Shown one piece after another: positions 36,782 through 49,541 of a DNA stretch of 64,000 nt. The notes beneath the pieces were generated by a model that did not search any database, was not told where the DNA came from, and saw nothing but the letters and a program-made list of their open reading frames with translations. Source of the DNA: Clarireedia homoeocarpa (Eukaryota > Ascomycota > Leotiomycetes > Helotiales > Rutstroemiaceae); assembly GCA_001465935.1 (NCBI GenBank), contig LNKV01000003.1:316363-380362 (forward strand), in the 5' to 3' direction. Numbering within the stretch: position 1 is the stretch's first letter; each line of letters begins with the position of its first letter. The position numbers were made by a program, and so were the translations under genes.

Positions 36782-37800
36782 TGTTGCTCATCTATCATGC
36801 CGTTGGCGTTTTGTGCGCTGGGCGCTGAGGATATTTAATTGGACGGAATAGCTCCCCGGGTTGGTTGTTCTTGTTTCCACCGAGTGCCCGGCATTGATCC
36901 TGAGGCTGGAAGTCAGATGTAATGTAACATCATCCCGGGCGGCAGTCTTTTGATTCGCTGTGCTTTACGATCAACTTTTTTGCTTATTTGGTTCGTGCGT
37001 GCATTGCATTGCATTGCATTTGATTTGCGACTTTACTGGTTATATGCTTTCGTTCCTAACGTCGTAGAACTAACGGTTGGTGAGCGGTTTGTTATGCTGG
37101 TTCAATTTCCGGCCGGCATTCTGGTTCGGGGTTGATTTGCTGATTGCTGATTGTTGATGTTGATGTTGATGTTGTTGTTGTTGTTGCATGTCATAGTTGG
37201 AGTTGGTGTTTGGAACTTCTGCATGTTCCCTCGTTGAGTGGCGTCTGGTTCGACTCTTTGGTTTTTGAACAACAAGTGTTGCATGTCGCATTCTGCAGTT
37301 GGTTTTTTCTGTTTGGATGATATGCGATGTCAGTTCCCTCCTGGATGAAGGTTGATTGAGAGTGCTGTTGCATGTGCATTCTGCAGTTGGTGTTTGCAAG
37401 TCCACTCCCCACCTTCCAGGAGTAGAACCGGCTCTGATCTGAAAGGCTCTGTTGCATATCTCATTCTGCAGTTGGTATATCTATACTTCTTTGATTGGGC
37501 TTTATGCTCATTGCCTGTTGTTGTTGCACAGCTCATTTTGCAGTTGGTATTTGGAAGCTCCAATGGTGTGTTGCTATGCTTAACTTCATCTGGTTGATAT
37601 ATCCGAGTGGGGCTTCCAAAACCTGTTGCTGTCGAATCTCATCCGAATGTTGCACATCTGATATGCTGTTGGTGTTTGAAGCTTCTACAGCAACCTTTTT
37701 ATGATTGGAACTGTAGTATTTTCATGCAGACGGCCGCTTCAGTACTTGACTCCGCAGCGATGTTGCACATCTTATTGTCTGTTGGTCTTTGGAGCTGCTT
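36782..37800 (+). repeat. Motif subfamily B: core plus TCTGCAGTTGGTRTTTGGAAG tail
   Basis: Copies at 37183, 37277, 37366, 37450, 37522, 37649 and 37761 share, after the core, a second block reading like CATTCTGCAGTTGGT and then TTTGGAAGCT-like sequence, a unit of about 38 bases. The copy at 36782 keeps the core and GTTGG. Spacers are 35-90 bases and differ from one another. The subfamily is compact and regularly oriented. Confidence 0.65.
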
Positions 37801-40753
37801 CACTATCACTGGTTGCGTGCCATACGACTGTCATCAATCTGTATGCTCTTGCGCCGCATTCATGAATGTCGTGCATTTCATTCTCATTCGTTTTTAAACC
37901 CCCGAACTATTTGTTAGTAACTATAAAGCAGCCATCCCGCTTCTAGAAGGGGAATCCATGTTTTTGCTGCTCTTTCCAGGTAATCCTCTCTCCACACATG
38001 ACTCTTCTCGTACAACCGGCTCGCTCCTCTCAAGCACCAACATATACAGAAAGCACGCCCACGAAATCGATAGGCGTGTGCTCTCGTAATAATGTTCGTT
38101 TCAGTAATTCTTCACTATACAAGCTTTAGAACGTGTCTAGCATCTCACTTTGATTTCTTTGACGAATTAAAATGCTATCTATCTCTCGATGCCCAATATC
38201 AATCGATAAATGCTAGTATCCCTTTTCACTAGACTTATGTTACGAAACGCCACTGTGTATTCATTCTATTAGACCTATCCAAACCTAGGTACATCTATCC
38301 CAACGATGTACTAGACTGTGTCTCTTTAACAAGTGATGTCAACGACTTATATTCAAACCGGACAATGCTTAGCTTGTCCATGTTGTATGGGTATATCTAA
38401 TCTCTGTCAATATTACCTCGCTTGTATCGTAATTTCGTCTCGTGTATAGAATGCTAGACACAGACACAGACACAGACCCAGTGAGTGATACAAGGCCGCC
38501 CAGAGTTAATAGAACGAGAATAATCAAAGCTCGAGTTCTAGATTAAATGAGCAAGAATAAGATGCAACGATGAGTATGGGCTGATTTGAAGTGACGGAGC
38601 AGATACACCCCGATAATGCTATCTAGAGGTGGCTAACTCAATCAATTCATGGGAGTAAACTTATGTGAAAGATGTAACAAAATTCAAGAAACATCACTGT
38701 GTACTCGATGAAACTTCACATATTGAATACAAGGCTGAAGCAGGAATGTACTGTACTTTCAAGGCAATAAGGATCTACCCGAATGGGGTCAAACTGTATC
38801 AAGTCTATACAAGCATGCAATGGGCAACTTTCAACCATGAGTCACTTGCTTGGACATCCATAAAGCCTCCATATTGCTCCATACTCTTGATTTCGAAGCC
38901 AAATTATGGGTAAAAGGATTTGACACGACATTGAGCATGACGTAAGTAAATTTCATATTCATCATGGCCCTCTTCGGCTGCTCCTACATCTCCTAGTAAA
39001 AACATTTGCCTCAATTATCCCAAACTACTCGAGATGGAAAGGCTTCAGTTCAAATTCGCATTTTCCAATTCTTCATTTGAAAGATGTACCCCCCCATGCA
39101 TATGGAGCAATAGCAATCCTGGACTGCTTCCTCCTTTTGCCTGCATCACAACGCATTGAGCAAGATGTGAAGTCGGAAGACTGCGAAATTTCATTCTTAT
39201 TTCCCTTTTGGTTCGCGCATCACCAAGTAATGCCATGACTATGTCATTCGGGTCGAGCCCAACAAGAACGTACGTCGAAAAAGCAGCCAGGAAACACCTT
39301 TCTCCATGCACGTAGCAGCCTTAGCTGCAGACTTCTGCAAACTTCTGCAGCGTGCATATTCAATCTTGTCTCCCCGTCGTCGAGGCTCGATCAGTCCTCG
39401 TTTTGAAACCGCCACGCTAAGTCTTTGTATGAAAGAAATCTTCAGTGAGGTTTCAGATACCAACTGCATGATGGAATATGCAGACCAGCCTTGCGGATTT
39501 CCAATAATATCATCCCCAGGTCAAAGGTTGATCCTTCGATACCTCACTTGACCCCGTCGTCCTCCCACCTTCTCTTCTCTACCGGGCCGTCTCCGTATGG
39601 TTCTGTCGATAATCGACACCACGCTCCTTTCCCAAAAGTCTAGATCTTTGGTATTTATCTCCAAGTATACGAAGTAGCGTACGCATATCATATTAAAAGA
39701 GGTCTAACGATCGTATAGACTATCAAGGTAGGCATACAATCCGCCGGTCCCTCTTTCCAGCCTCGACGGTTCATCCTGTCATGGACCCAAGCAACGCACA
39801 CAACCAGTCGGAAATCATGAAACTCCTGATGATTTTCATCGGGGGTTCTCAAAGGAAAAAAGTACGTCCACCCGGAAGGGCTGCGGCATGACCCCGGTCG
39901 CATTACCCAATCACCACATGGAACCATTTTTTTTTGTCACGACGTCCACTCGCAATGCTTGAGCACCGCACTGCACAAATCCCGAACACCCCGGCAGTCA
40001 TTCCAGGTTCGATGAAATACCACCGCTCGCCCGCTCCGCCCCACCTCACTCATACCCACTCAAGCTTGCACCAAGCCAAGATATTCGTTACCCATTCCAT
40101 GATTAACCTTCTTTGTACCCATGGCCATGCCAAGCCCATTCCATACCTTCTCGGTCTGCGCTCGCCTGCTGTGTTTTTGCTTTTTGCCGCTCCCGCCTTG
40201 CTTGTACTTGTATGCTTGTATGCTTGCCTGCTTGCCTGCTTGCCTTACGGTCATGCGATGCGCGATTTAACCCCAGCTACGAAGTACCCCAGCCTTGCAC
40301 CCGCCTCCCCTCATGTTCAAAGTATCATCTGAGCCAACACGCAGGGTAAAGGACGACCACGGCCATGGACGGACGGCGCTTAACCGGCCAGACAGACGAA
40401 AGGCAGGCTCAATGACACACTCATACATACACACATACATACACACACAGGCACAGGACCCTGAATTTATGCCCAAGTAAGCGAGCCACCTTGCCCAAAG
40501 ATGCTAAAACGACAGCATACGCAACAGAACGCACGAAATAACTGGGTCCGGAACAATATCTCCCCTACTTACGAAGCACTTCCTTCTAGAAAAGGAATGA
40601 GAGAACAACCAACCGTTTGTGGGTTAAAGAGGCAAGAGATGGATCCTCGCAAAGGCAGCAAGTTATCACACGGACCATCTCCGTGCTGTACTGTACTGTA
40701 CCTACTCTTAGACTAACAGTACTTACTTAGTATCTCCATTGACTTTAGTTACT

Positions 40754-40798
40754 TAGTGCATGCATGCATGTATGTATGTATGTATGTATGTATGTTCC
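40754..40798. repeat. (ATGC)n/(ATGT)n microsatellite
   Basis: A run of GCAT units passes into TGTA units. It sits in the simple-repeat-rich half of the gene desert. Confidence 0.85.
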
Positions 40799-40968
40799 TT
40801 CGTCTCTTCTTCTGCTGCTCGCGTGCCAGCTTACAGGAGTTAGTCAGGTCAGGTATTCCAGAAGGCCGCATAGAAGGCCCGCATCTCGTGAAGACCATGT
40901 GCCAGCAGCCATTGTAGTTGGTTTATCATGTGGTTTGAGGTGAGTCGATTCACACCGCTTCGTGGGGG

Positions 40969-40994
40969 TGGATGGATGGATGGATGGATGGATG
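40969..40994. repeat. (GGAT)n microsatellite
   Basis: Six or so direct GGAT units. Confidence 0.85.
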
Positions 40995-42210
40995 AACGAT
41001 GATGCGGTGCGATGCTTTCTTTTTCATCGCGAGTTCCCGGGTCGTAGACGGAGAAAAACAGGACAAAGTGTTGGGAGGGAAGGGGAGGGATTCGAAGAGA
41101 AGTAGTGCAGTGCAGCACAGCACAGCACGTACGCCCGGAAATGGATACACCCGGTAACTTACCGTAGGTATGAAGTAGATTGATTGTTCAGCGATATTTA
41201 CCGGAAAACAGCTGATTGACTGACTAGCTGGCTGGCTCTCGTCTTTAACTTCTACATTGGTACCACAGTACATGGTATGCACCAGAATGCGATAGCTTGA
41301 TTTTATTACACTGTATGCTCGCTGTACATACAATACAGTAAGGACAGGTCTCAATTGCTTAAGATTTACATTGGCATTTTAGTCATTCCATTCCCCATCG
41401 GAGTCGGGGTTCCGCCCCCTGCATGCACATACTTGCGCTTGCTTACTGTACAACGCAAGGCAAGGCGAGGTAGATCGATACTGCACTGTACAGTACAGTT
41501 CTGAGTGAGATCTTGTGCTTGTATGTGCCAACCACCTAGCTATCCATAATACGGCCGGCCGCCGACAAGTAACTTTGATTCAAGGAGATTTGGTAACTTA
41601 GATAGATTACTCATTTATTTCCATGAATCTCACATGCCCGAAACGGAGATAATCTCTTGGAGCAAGAGGGAGGGAGGGAGGGAGATTGATTCTAGTAGGG
41701 GCCTTTTCGGTCCGTGATTACCACATCACATAGAATAGTTCGACTCGTGAAATAGAATAATACATACTTAGTACATCGTAGACCGAGGTTGAACGGGTTT
41801 ATTGATCTGCTTTTGCCTCGCTGGCCGGACGGACTAATGTTACTGTGCAAGTTACTCCGAGTTCTGGATCGATTAACTTATTAGATGAATGAATCTACTA
41901 GTTACCCGTTTTTATTGCCGATGAGCAGTTTCGGCGAAAAGAAACGGCTATTGTAACGAGAGAAAAAAGGGGGGCCCAATACGACGAGTACTTCGTATCG
42001 AGCGTCATATAACTAACTTACTTACCTAACTGCTCCGTACTATCCATCACAAATACTTGTAGACGGCGAAGCGGGCAAGTTAGTTGGAACTTAGCAACAT
42101 TAATAATATGCTCATGTTAGGGTTAACTATTTACAGTACACACAAAGTAGGATTATTACTCCTCACCACCGTTGAACTTTCCGCAGTGATGTAACTTTAC
42201 CGTCTCTTCG

Positions 42211-42231
42211 GGGGGGGGGGGGGGGGGCGGA
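42211..42231. repeat. Poly-G tract
   Basis: An uninterrupted run of about 18 G followed by CGG. Runs this long are mutable and error-prone in sequencing. Confidence 0.85.
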
Positions 42232-43362
42232 CCTTAACACTTTTGAAACGTAGAGAGTTGGGATCGTGAGCTGCAGGTAGATGGATGCTGACTGGCTAGC
42301 TAGCTGTTTAGGCAAAAAGAAGTATATTAGAGTTTTATGTTGCTACGACAGTTTGCATGATTCCCGCTGCAAGTAAGTGAGTGAGTGATGTAAGGTTAAG
42401 TAAACATTATATATACCTTTGTCAGTGTGTGGGTGAGAGCTATGCTGTGATATATATGCAGGTGATAGATAGGTGCACATACATTAATTAGCGAAGAGGG
42501 AGGGAATATTAAGGTTCAACTTCGTATCAACTCACTACACGGTGACGGGATTGCAAGCAGCAGAGAAACAGTTATATGTAAAAGCGATGACCTCGCGGGT
42601 TATGTTTTGCATGTCATCTTACGTCTCGGAAAGTAGAGCTCAACGGAAGGCTCAATGTCGGAGACGGCTTGTCATCGAGATTTGAGAGTCGTCATCTGGG
42701 GGATTATAGGCGATGCTGTCCTGTCCTTTCATGTCATTGATGTGATGTGATATGATGTCGATGAAGGAGAAGGCTCTCCTCCTCCCTCAAAAAGCCCCAT
42801 CTACTATGTATATCTACCAACCTGGCGTTACACAGCCAAACCTCCAACCCCCGACCTCCACTCCGACCTCCCAACCAAACCAACTCCAACATCTCCGTCT
42901 CCATCCAACACACCCAGAACTCCTCGCGCAGTACAGACCTCCCTCCCTCCCTCCCTACCTCACTGCCGCTGCGCCCGCCCTCCTGCCATCTCGTCGGGGC
43001 CATGGCCTGTATACAGAATTAGAAACCATAATAACACTGGGAAACCCTGTCTCCGCCAATGCCATCTGACCTCTCCACCAGCACGTGGGTAAAGAAAAGC
43101 AAGGTACAGGAGCGTAAAACGCCCAAGAAAGATGCGCTTACCGCGGCCGAGCTAGGTACTTGACTTACTTACTTTCTCTGTATGTACACAGACAGTCCAG
43201 TCGTCTGTCTCACGGTTATTCTCTGGAAGGACTCGTAAGTACCTGTATCAAAATCACACGGCGCCGCACAGAACAATGAACATGTGGAGACGTAAATTTA
43301 AGTTAAGTTAAGTTTAAGTAATTTTAAGGGTCCGTCCGGTCCCTCTGATTCAGATTTGCGAT

Positions 43363-43470
43363 TCAAAAAAAAATAAAATAAAATAAAATAAAATAAAAAA
43401 ATAAACAATAAAAAATAAATAAAATACTACCCTTTTGAGAAGATCAAAAAAATAAAAAATAAAAAAAAAG
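43363..43470. repeat. A-rich (AAAAT)n block
   Basis: Repeated AAAAT/AAATA units and A runs over about 100 bp, after a TTAAGT-rich stretch. Confidence 0.8.
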
Positions 43471-43828
43471 GAATAGACGCACCAATCAGACATGAAAATG
43501 AATTAGATGGGAAATGTAATGTCCAAATTAAATTAAATCAGACCAACTTACGCAACTTCAAGTTAAAACTGCTTGCTCTCTTCCAATTAGCTCATTGGGT
43601 TGAATCCAATTGAGTCAAGTTGAGTTAGTTGAAGAGGACATCAGTTTGTGTCGCTCGCCTTGCTGTATCTGAGCTCCAAATTCATCCACTCACGCGATCG
43701 ATTCATCACATATAGTAGTACCCCACTCACCACTCACCACTCACTACCCCCCCACAGTCCCCGTCAAGGCACAAGGCATAAAGTAGAGAGAAAGACAGGA
43801 ATTGGCACCAATAAGGAGTAGAGAGATA

Positions 43829-43880
43829 CCATCACCATCACCATCACCATCACTTTCACCATCACTTTCACCACCATCAT
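43829..43880. repeat. (CCATCA)n / TTTCACCATCAC repeat
   Basis: Four CCATCA hexamers followed by two CTTTCACCATCA units. Confidence 0.8.
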
Positions 43881-44590
43881 TATACTCCTCACGAATATCC
43901 AACCAGACATACATAATGTAGAGTAAAACATCCAATCATTCCATTCCGATCAATGACTATTCTGAAGCTTTTCCTATTCTCTCCCCCGCCTACCCGTACA
44001 TTCCATTTTCCCATAGATACACCAATTGAATTTCCATTTCCCTCCCAGTTTCCCAAGTCTATTGAGTAGTGTGCTGAGCCAAAATAAACAATAAACATAA
44101 AATAAACATAAACATAAACTCCGTGTCCTCTTCGCTAATGAACGCCTCCCTTAAGGGATACTATGGAATAGTAAAAGCAAGCAAGTAGATAAAAGAGGCA
44201 GCAACCGAGAAAATTGAAAAGAAACGCTGCGCTTATTTTTGGTAGTCAAAGGCATTACACTGCTTCAAAGTCTTGTAGCAAATGTTTGCGTATGTGCAAT
44301 GACCACCAGAATTGACATTGAACAACCGTAGTCGTTCTAATCCATCGGCCCAAATCGATCTATCTCCGCGGGTATAATCTTTCAATATCATTTGAGAATG
44401 ATTCGAAACTCCGCCCAATGCATAAATTTTGTTTCGATAACGCCCGTCGCAGCTTGAAAAGAGTGCGACTTTTTAATTTTTTTTCAAGAAATTCGTAACT
44501 CATGAAAGGATTGTGGTTGACATGTGTTTGGCATAGAAGCCTGTATATTGTGGTGTGGTTCGGGTGATGATCCGAAAGTAGATGGGTCGA

Positions 44591-46926
44591 TTACAACATG
44601 CCTTCTTCGCCAATTCCGGGTAACCCTGGAATGACTCCCAACCCAGCCAATCCAGCAGCTGCTAAATGGTTGTTCAATTTCAAGTCGGGATCACAAGGTG
44701 GTGAATGTTGTTTGTGCTAGAAAACGGTTAGCCGAGGGACTCCGGACGGAAGAAATTCAAAGTACTTACATATTTGAGCCCGTTAAGATTCTTATATCGC
44801 TTGCCACAGAAATCACATTTGTATGGTTTCTCCCTTTCCATCCCTTCTGTGCCAGAGTATGGGATAGAAGTCTCCGGGTTGACAATTGAGAAGGTGCCGT
44901 CACCGTTCTCATGTAACTGCTGGGTTTGGTGACCGTGCGTCTTGTGGTACCTAGAAAATTATTAATTGGAAGAACCCCCCACCATGCGCACAGATGTACA
45001 TACTTGAGACCGTTCTGGTTCTTGTAAGCCTTTTCACATCCAATAACTGGACATCTGAAAGGTTTGTGTTCCTCCCCCATCATCATTCCAGTTGGATCTC
45101 CCATTCCATTCATGCTAGCCATCAATTGTTGTTGCTGGTAAGCTCTCATTAAATCGGCATTATTAGCAAATTGTCCCTGGCCCAAGCCAAACTGAGCAAA
45201 TTGCTGTTGTAGAGCTCTTTGATTGTTGAAACCGCCGTTCGGACTATACAGTCTCTTGGCTGGCTCGTCAATGCATAAATCCAGGCCGAGCTCGTTCCCA
45301 CCATAATTGAATGGAAACTTCATATTATTCATGTTCATATTCCTATTCCCCATATTCATGTTCATAGGCATACTAGTGAAGTCCGAGTCCATCTCGGAAG
45401 GAGTGCCGGGAGCCGAGGTATCAGGTGAGAATGTCTGTGATTGCTGCATGGGTTGCGCGGTGAGTGTTGGAGTGTTGACAGAAGAGACGGTAGGGTTGTT
45501 TTGAAATCCGAAACCCGTGGTGGCTGGTGTAGTTGGCTGCGAGGTTCGGAGTCCTGAATGTTGCATAGTGGAGTTAAGGTTGAGGGTCGGCCTGGGTCGT
45601 TGTCCAAACATCGACTGCTGCGCCGCTTGTACAGGTTGATGGTGATTCTGAGGCTGTATGGGAGCGTCTGGAGCGGTGTCCATAGGACCTATAGCATCGT
45701 CCATTTCCATGTCCTCCACTCCATCCATCTCGTCACTAGCACCCTGACCATTCTTCTGTACCGGGGTAGCTGGCTGTGAACGCTGTTGCTGGCGCATTAG
45801 TTGAATTCCTCCTACGCTAGCACCAGCTTGTGGCATTTGTAATCCCGAAGGCCGAGGATGTTGTGATGGCTGAGTTTGTTGCTGCTGAGCTTGCTGTGGC
45901 ACAGTTGGCACAGCTTGTGATGCCATGGCTGCCCTGTTGTTGGCCGTCGAGGTTTCCCGAGCTCGTACAATTTGGGAACTGCTTCGTAGTGATTGTGGGG
46001 TTTGTTGCGCATGAGACTCCTCGTAATGTTGTAAGAGATCATGTAATGTAGGTAATGTGTTGCCACAGCATGAGAAATCTCTCATGAAATTTGCCTCGAG
46101 CTTGGGAAGATATGAAGAAGAGTGGTATGACGGCGATTGGTAGGGAAACGGTGAGGTGCCTGCCATAATTATGCTGTAAATTTGTCAGCTTCGAATGATA
46201 AAATAGTTGCTGTGAGTTGTGGCGCGCCCCGCAGTGAAGTCAAGAGCGCTGAACATTGCTTTCTCCGTGGAGGATGCAACAATTGAAGGACATTGAAAAT
46301 GCAAATAATAATTTTGGTTGAGCTGAAAGGGTTGGTATGACATACTCATCTCGAATCCAGCTCCCTACAGAAACGCCTCCCCAACTCATACCTCCCACGA
46401 GGCTGCCTGCTAAGCTTTCGCGACGAGGACGATCGGCATTATTTCGATTTGGATTGTTCATGGAAATCGGTTTTGCAGCAGCAAAGGATTCTTGTCGTGA
46501 TCTCGACATGTCTGTGTCTCCAAAGGCCGTTCCTGTTGTCATGATTCTTTGGGACGTTTGTGAGTCAGGATCGAGGAAGTTGGAGTTCTTTTTTTTGCCT
46601 TGAGACGAAGGTGAAGACGAAGCGTTTCTTGTTGGTGTGGCAATATCTATGGGAGAAGAGGTTGTCGGCATGGTACTCGAGTTAATTTGTACAGATAGAT
46701 GGTAATCACTGTCCTCTGGAGTGGTAGGCTGTGAGGAGGTATTAAATGTGTTGGGGGTGTTTTGGTGTTCGAAGTCGAGTTGTTGATTAATGTCTCCGTC
46801 TGCGTCTGTGAATCCGACCTCGCCTGGGAATAATTCCAAGTTCAAGTCGTCAGCGATAGTCGATGTTATCGGACTCGACTGGCTTCTAGCGGCGTGGGAT
46901 TGCTTGAACCAATCAGGGAACGGCAT
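44591..46926 (-). CDS. SFP1: Sfp1-type C2H2 zinc-finger transcription factor
   Basis: Four exons (46926-46346, 46173-45004, 44950-44770, 44716-44591) give 685 residues. A degenerate first finger (SCCGNTLPTLHDLLQHYEES) lies at about 229-248. A split zinc-finger pair lies at the C-terminus: C568/C573/H586/H591 (FRCPVIGCEKAYKNQNGLKY) and C629/C632/H645/H648 (YKCDFCGKRYKNLNGLKYHK). The near-identical KNxNGLKYHK blocks and the N-terminal MPFPDWF are typical of fungal Sfp1. In yeast Sfp1 moves to the nucleus under TORC1 control and drives ribosomal-protein and ribosome-biogenesis genes. The middle is Gln/Asn/Met-rich and disordered. Both C-terminal fingers are interrupted by introns at the same KY codons, pointing to an ancient finger duplication. 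The gene is flanked by the longest non-coding regions in the window. Confidence 0.88.
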
Positions 46927-46965
46927 TAGTCGTTTGGTGCTTGTGGTGCTCGAGTGCCTTGGTGC

Positions 46966-47032
46966 GGGTTGTGGGTGGGTTCTGGTAGTTTTGGGTGGTT
47001 TTGGGTGGTTTGGGGTGGTTTTGGGTGATGGG
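46966..47032 (+). promoter_or_regulatory. G-quadruplex-prone tract upstream of SFP1
   Basis: Eight runs of three or four G are spaced by TGG/TTTT-type loops, starting 40 bases upstream of the SFP1 ATG. The G-rich strand is the template strand of SFP1, so the RNA leader would be C-rich. Confidence 0.55.
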
Positions 47033-49499
47033 TGTGGTTCTGGCTGCTTTCTGGCTGCTTTCTGGCACTTGTTTGGTGGTAACTGTTCGAGTGGGTAGAG
47101 CGGAGTGGATCCGGCCTAGGACTAAGGATTATGAATTAGTCTCAGATTTAGCCGTAGCATTGTCGTATGCAGCACCGAACCAGAAAAAAATGCAGCTAAA
47201 TGAAGTGGAAAGTCGCAGCTAATACGCAGCTAATACTCAGCTAATACTAATTCATGGTCTAGGGCGATAACAATGAATAATGGATGGGGTTTGGGGAAGA
47301 AGGCCAGGCGAATGAATGGATGGACGGATGGCTACTCGTATGGATCTCGATATGATTATGGATATGGGTAGGGATAGGGATACAGTGCTTCTGCGTGTGC
47401 TTCTGCGTGTGCTCCTGCTCCTGCTCCTGCTCCTGCTGTTGCTAGGGACTAGGGACCAGGGACTAGGCGCCCCCAAAGCGAACAGACACAGTCATGAAGC
47501 CAGCGCGCTCGCAGGATATCTCCGCCCAGGTGGATTTTGCTGAAATGTGCAACCTTGCAAAAAAACGTAAGGGCACTTGGTAACTGGAACTGGCTGTGGT
47601 TATGGATCATGGTGGGGGGAAGCGTGGAGGAGGGATAGGGGGATAGGGAGTGAATGCATACGGAAGAGAAGTACTTCCGTACAGTCGTAGCAAATACATG
47701 AACACATAAAATCGAATAAAAACGAATAGAATAGAATCAAAAATGATGCCCTACCTAGTTCGAAATTGGTTCGAGCGTGCTGCTGCAGCTTTGTGCCTTC
47801 AGACACTATCGGTTTATGAGGTTGCAACAACAGGTGCTGTAGATGGTTGGCTGACTGGAGAACGGAACGCGAAAGCGGATATCAATGCCAACCTGGTGTG
47901 CAGATAGGCGTGTATATGTACGATGTACGTAGGATGTATATGCCGCCTGACTGTACTCTTGCTGGGTGCGAGTAGGTTGGGGGACTGCCCGGAAGAGTAT
48001 GTATGACGCGTATGGCTGATGTCAAGGAGGAGAATGCAACTCGGGTGAGATAATAGTGCTATCGTCCAAGAGGAGGTCCGTACAAGGAGAATAAAGTTCT
48101 TATGGCAGCCAAAGTTGCAATATCATATGTGATACCGACCGAGGCCAAGGAAGATAAATAGATACAAGCAAATAGGTGTCTGATATGTACGAGCAGGTAG
48201 GAGGACGTGCAGATGGTTATATGGACATGCCAGGAGTATGATATAGATGGATATGTTTCCACACGAGGGAAGAGGGGCGGGTCTAGCGACGTATTTAACA
48301 TGAATCCTCTGCGAGGTCGTCTTTTCTCACATAACCATTAAATACCAAAGTAGGGAAAGCCTCGTTGTTCTAAATTGGGGGCCAGCTGGTATTCGAGGTG
48401 ATAGATGTTTCGTCCGGATTTCAACCTTAGATCATAATGGCCGCTGGCTACTGGCCGACCTCTCATCGTTTGCCAGGCTTTCAAGCTCCAATGAGTTTGG
48501 TCCCGACGCTTCGGATGCGATTTCGATGTGATCCGCAGTAATTCTTTCTAGAAGGATTTCCGATGATTTTGAATGCGGCACATTGTGGATAGTGTTCCGG
48601 CCTTCATAGTGACCTACCTGCTTAACGTACGTTGGTTATATCCTGCTCCCCGGATATGAGATTTGTACGCAAACACCAGGAAGGCTTGTGTATAGAATAT
48701 CCTCCAGGCGGCGGTGAGATGAAACGAGTGCTTCTGCCTCTATTTCATCCCATTTCATCCCATTCCATCCCATTCCATCTCATTACATTCGTCAAGCAGT
48801 GGTGTGTCTGTACCACTCACGCTAAATAGCACACTACCCTAGGTAGACAATCCGTGGTCGGTAATCCATAAACCGAAGGTTGGGCAAAAGTGGTGGTAAT
48901 GGAGATGATGGAGGTGGTGCACGAGGGGATGTGGGAGGGAATGCTGAAAATGTGAATGTGGATGTAAATGTAACTTAGAAGCTGTCAACGACATCGTGAG
49001 GGGAGCTTATAGTTCTGTTGATTCATTCGCTATTCCTCCCCCCCTCTAGTTCCAGTTCCCAGGCAGTGCATAAGCTCTCAGGGCGTTCGTTTCGTGAGTC
49101 GCCGTTCTTGCTCCTATTTCGTCTCTAGCCTGGAGCATTGTGAATTGGATAAATGAAATCCGGCGAATAGCCAAAGTACCCAGGTAGATCTGGCGTTACC
49201 GTTGCCATCATCTTACATCTACGGAGTGACTACGGCTTCGTCGTGCTCCAAGAAAGTTAAATTACCAGCAGTGGAGTGTGATGGATGAGTTGCAATCGCA
49301 ACTTGATTACAGTCCCAGTACCTGCTCCAGTATGCAGGATATGGGATGTGGGATATACTTCGGGATGAATGGTACCTACATGAGACTTCATCATACAGCG
49401 GCAGATCCATTCCATTCTATCCCGTAATTTCTGTGTCGACACTTGTTTTCTTTTCCCGATCAACCTGCTTTTCCTCTTTGCAAACGTAAGTTACACACA

Positions 49500-49541
49500 C
49501 AGCATAGCATAGCACAGCATAGCACAGCATAGCACAGCACG
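49500..49541. repeat. AGCAT/AGCAC pentamer repeat
   Basis: Alternating AGCAT and AGCAC pentamers, about eight units. Confidence 0.85.

Larger units (their letters stand above)
32774..37800. repeat. Dispersed degenerate repeat array, about 20 copies of a TGTTGCATATCTCAT-like motif
   Basis: Copies begin near 32774, 33869, 34042, 34205, 34393, 34773, 34940, 35419, 35897, 36106, 36197, 36344, 36782, 37183, 37277, 37366, 37450, 37522, 37649 and 37761, almost all on the plus strand. The core is TGTTGCA(T/C)(A/G)TC followed by T/G-CAT. Spacing shrinks from hundreds of bases on the left to 72-127 bases on the right, with no obvious similarity between spacers. This is not a simple tandem satellite and not a known element to me. 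Confidence 0.6.
31684..44590. other. 13-kb gene desert
   Basis: No complete protein gene could be assembled between the BTB gene and the SFP1 stop. The left half holds the dispersed TGTTGCAT motif array and one coding-like fragment near 33.2 kb. The right half (38-44.6 kb) is dominated by simple repeats, A/T tracts and short tandem words such as TACT, GTAC and CTTA. SFP1's own 3' UTR must occupy the last few hundred bases. The length is exceptional beside the 0.2-1.5 kb gaps elsewhere. Confidence 0.55.

Noticed and set aside
37228..37242. tRNA B-box-like GGTTCGACTCT (similar words near 6135 and 47754)
   Set aside because: No A box at the right distance and no acceptor stem.
37070..37563. Overlapping minus ORFs with repeated NTNCRMRYAT-like words
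   Set aside because: The peptide repeat is only the translation of the DNA motif array in shifting frames. There is no consistent frame, start or domain.
32774..37800. CRISPR array
   Set aside because: The host is a eukaryote, copies are degenerate, spacers are of irregular length and no cas genes are present.
42115..42125. Telomere-like TTAGGG
   Set aside because: A single occurrence, not a tandem array.
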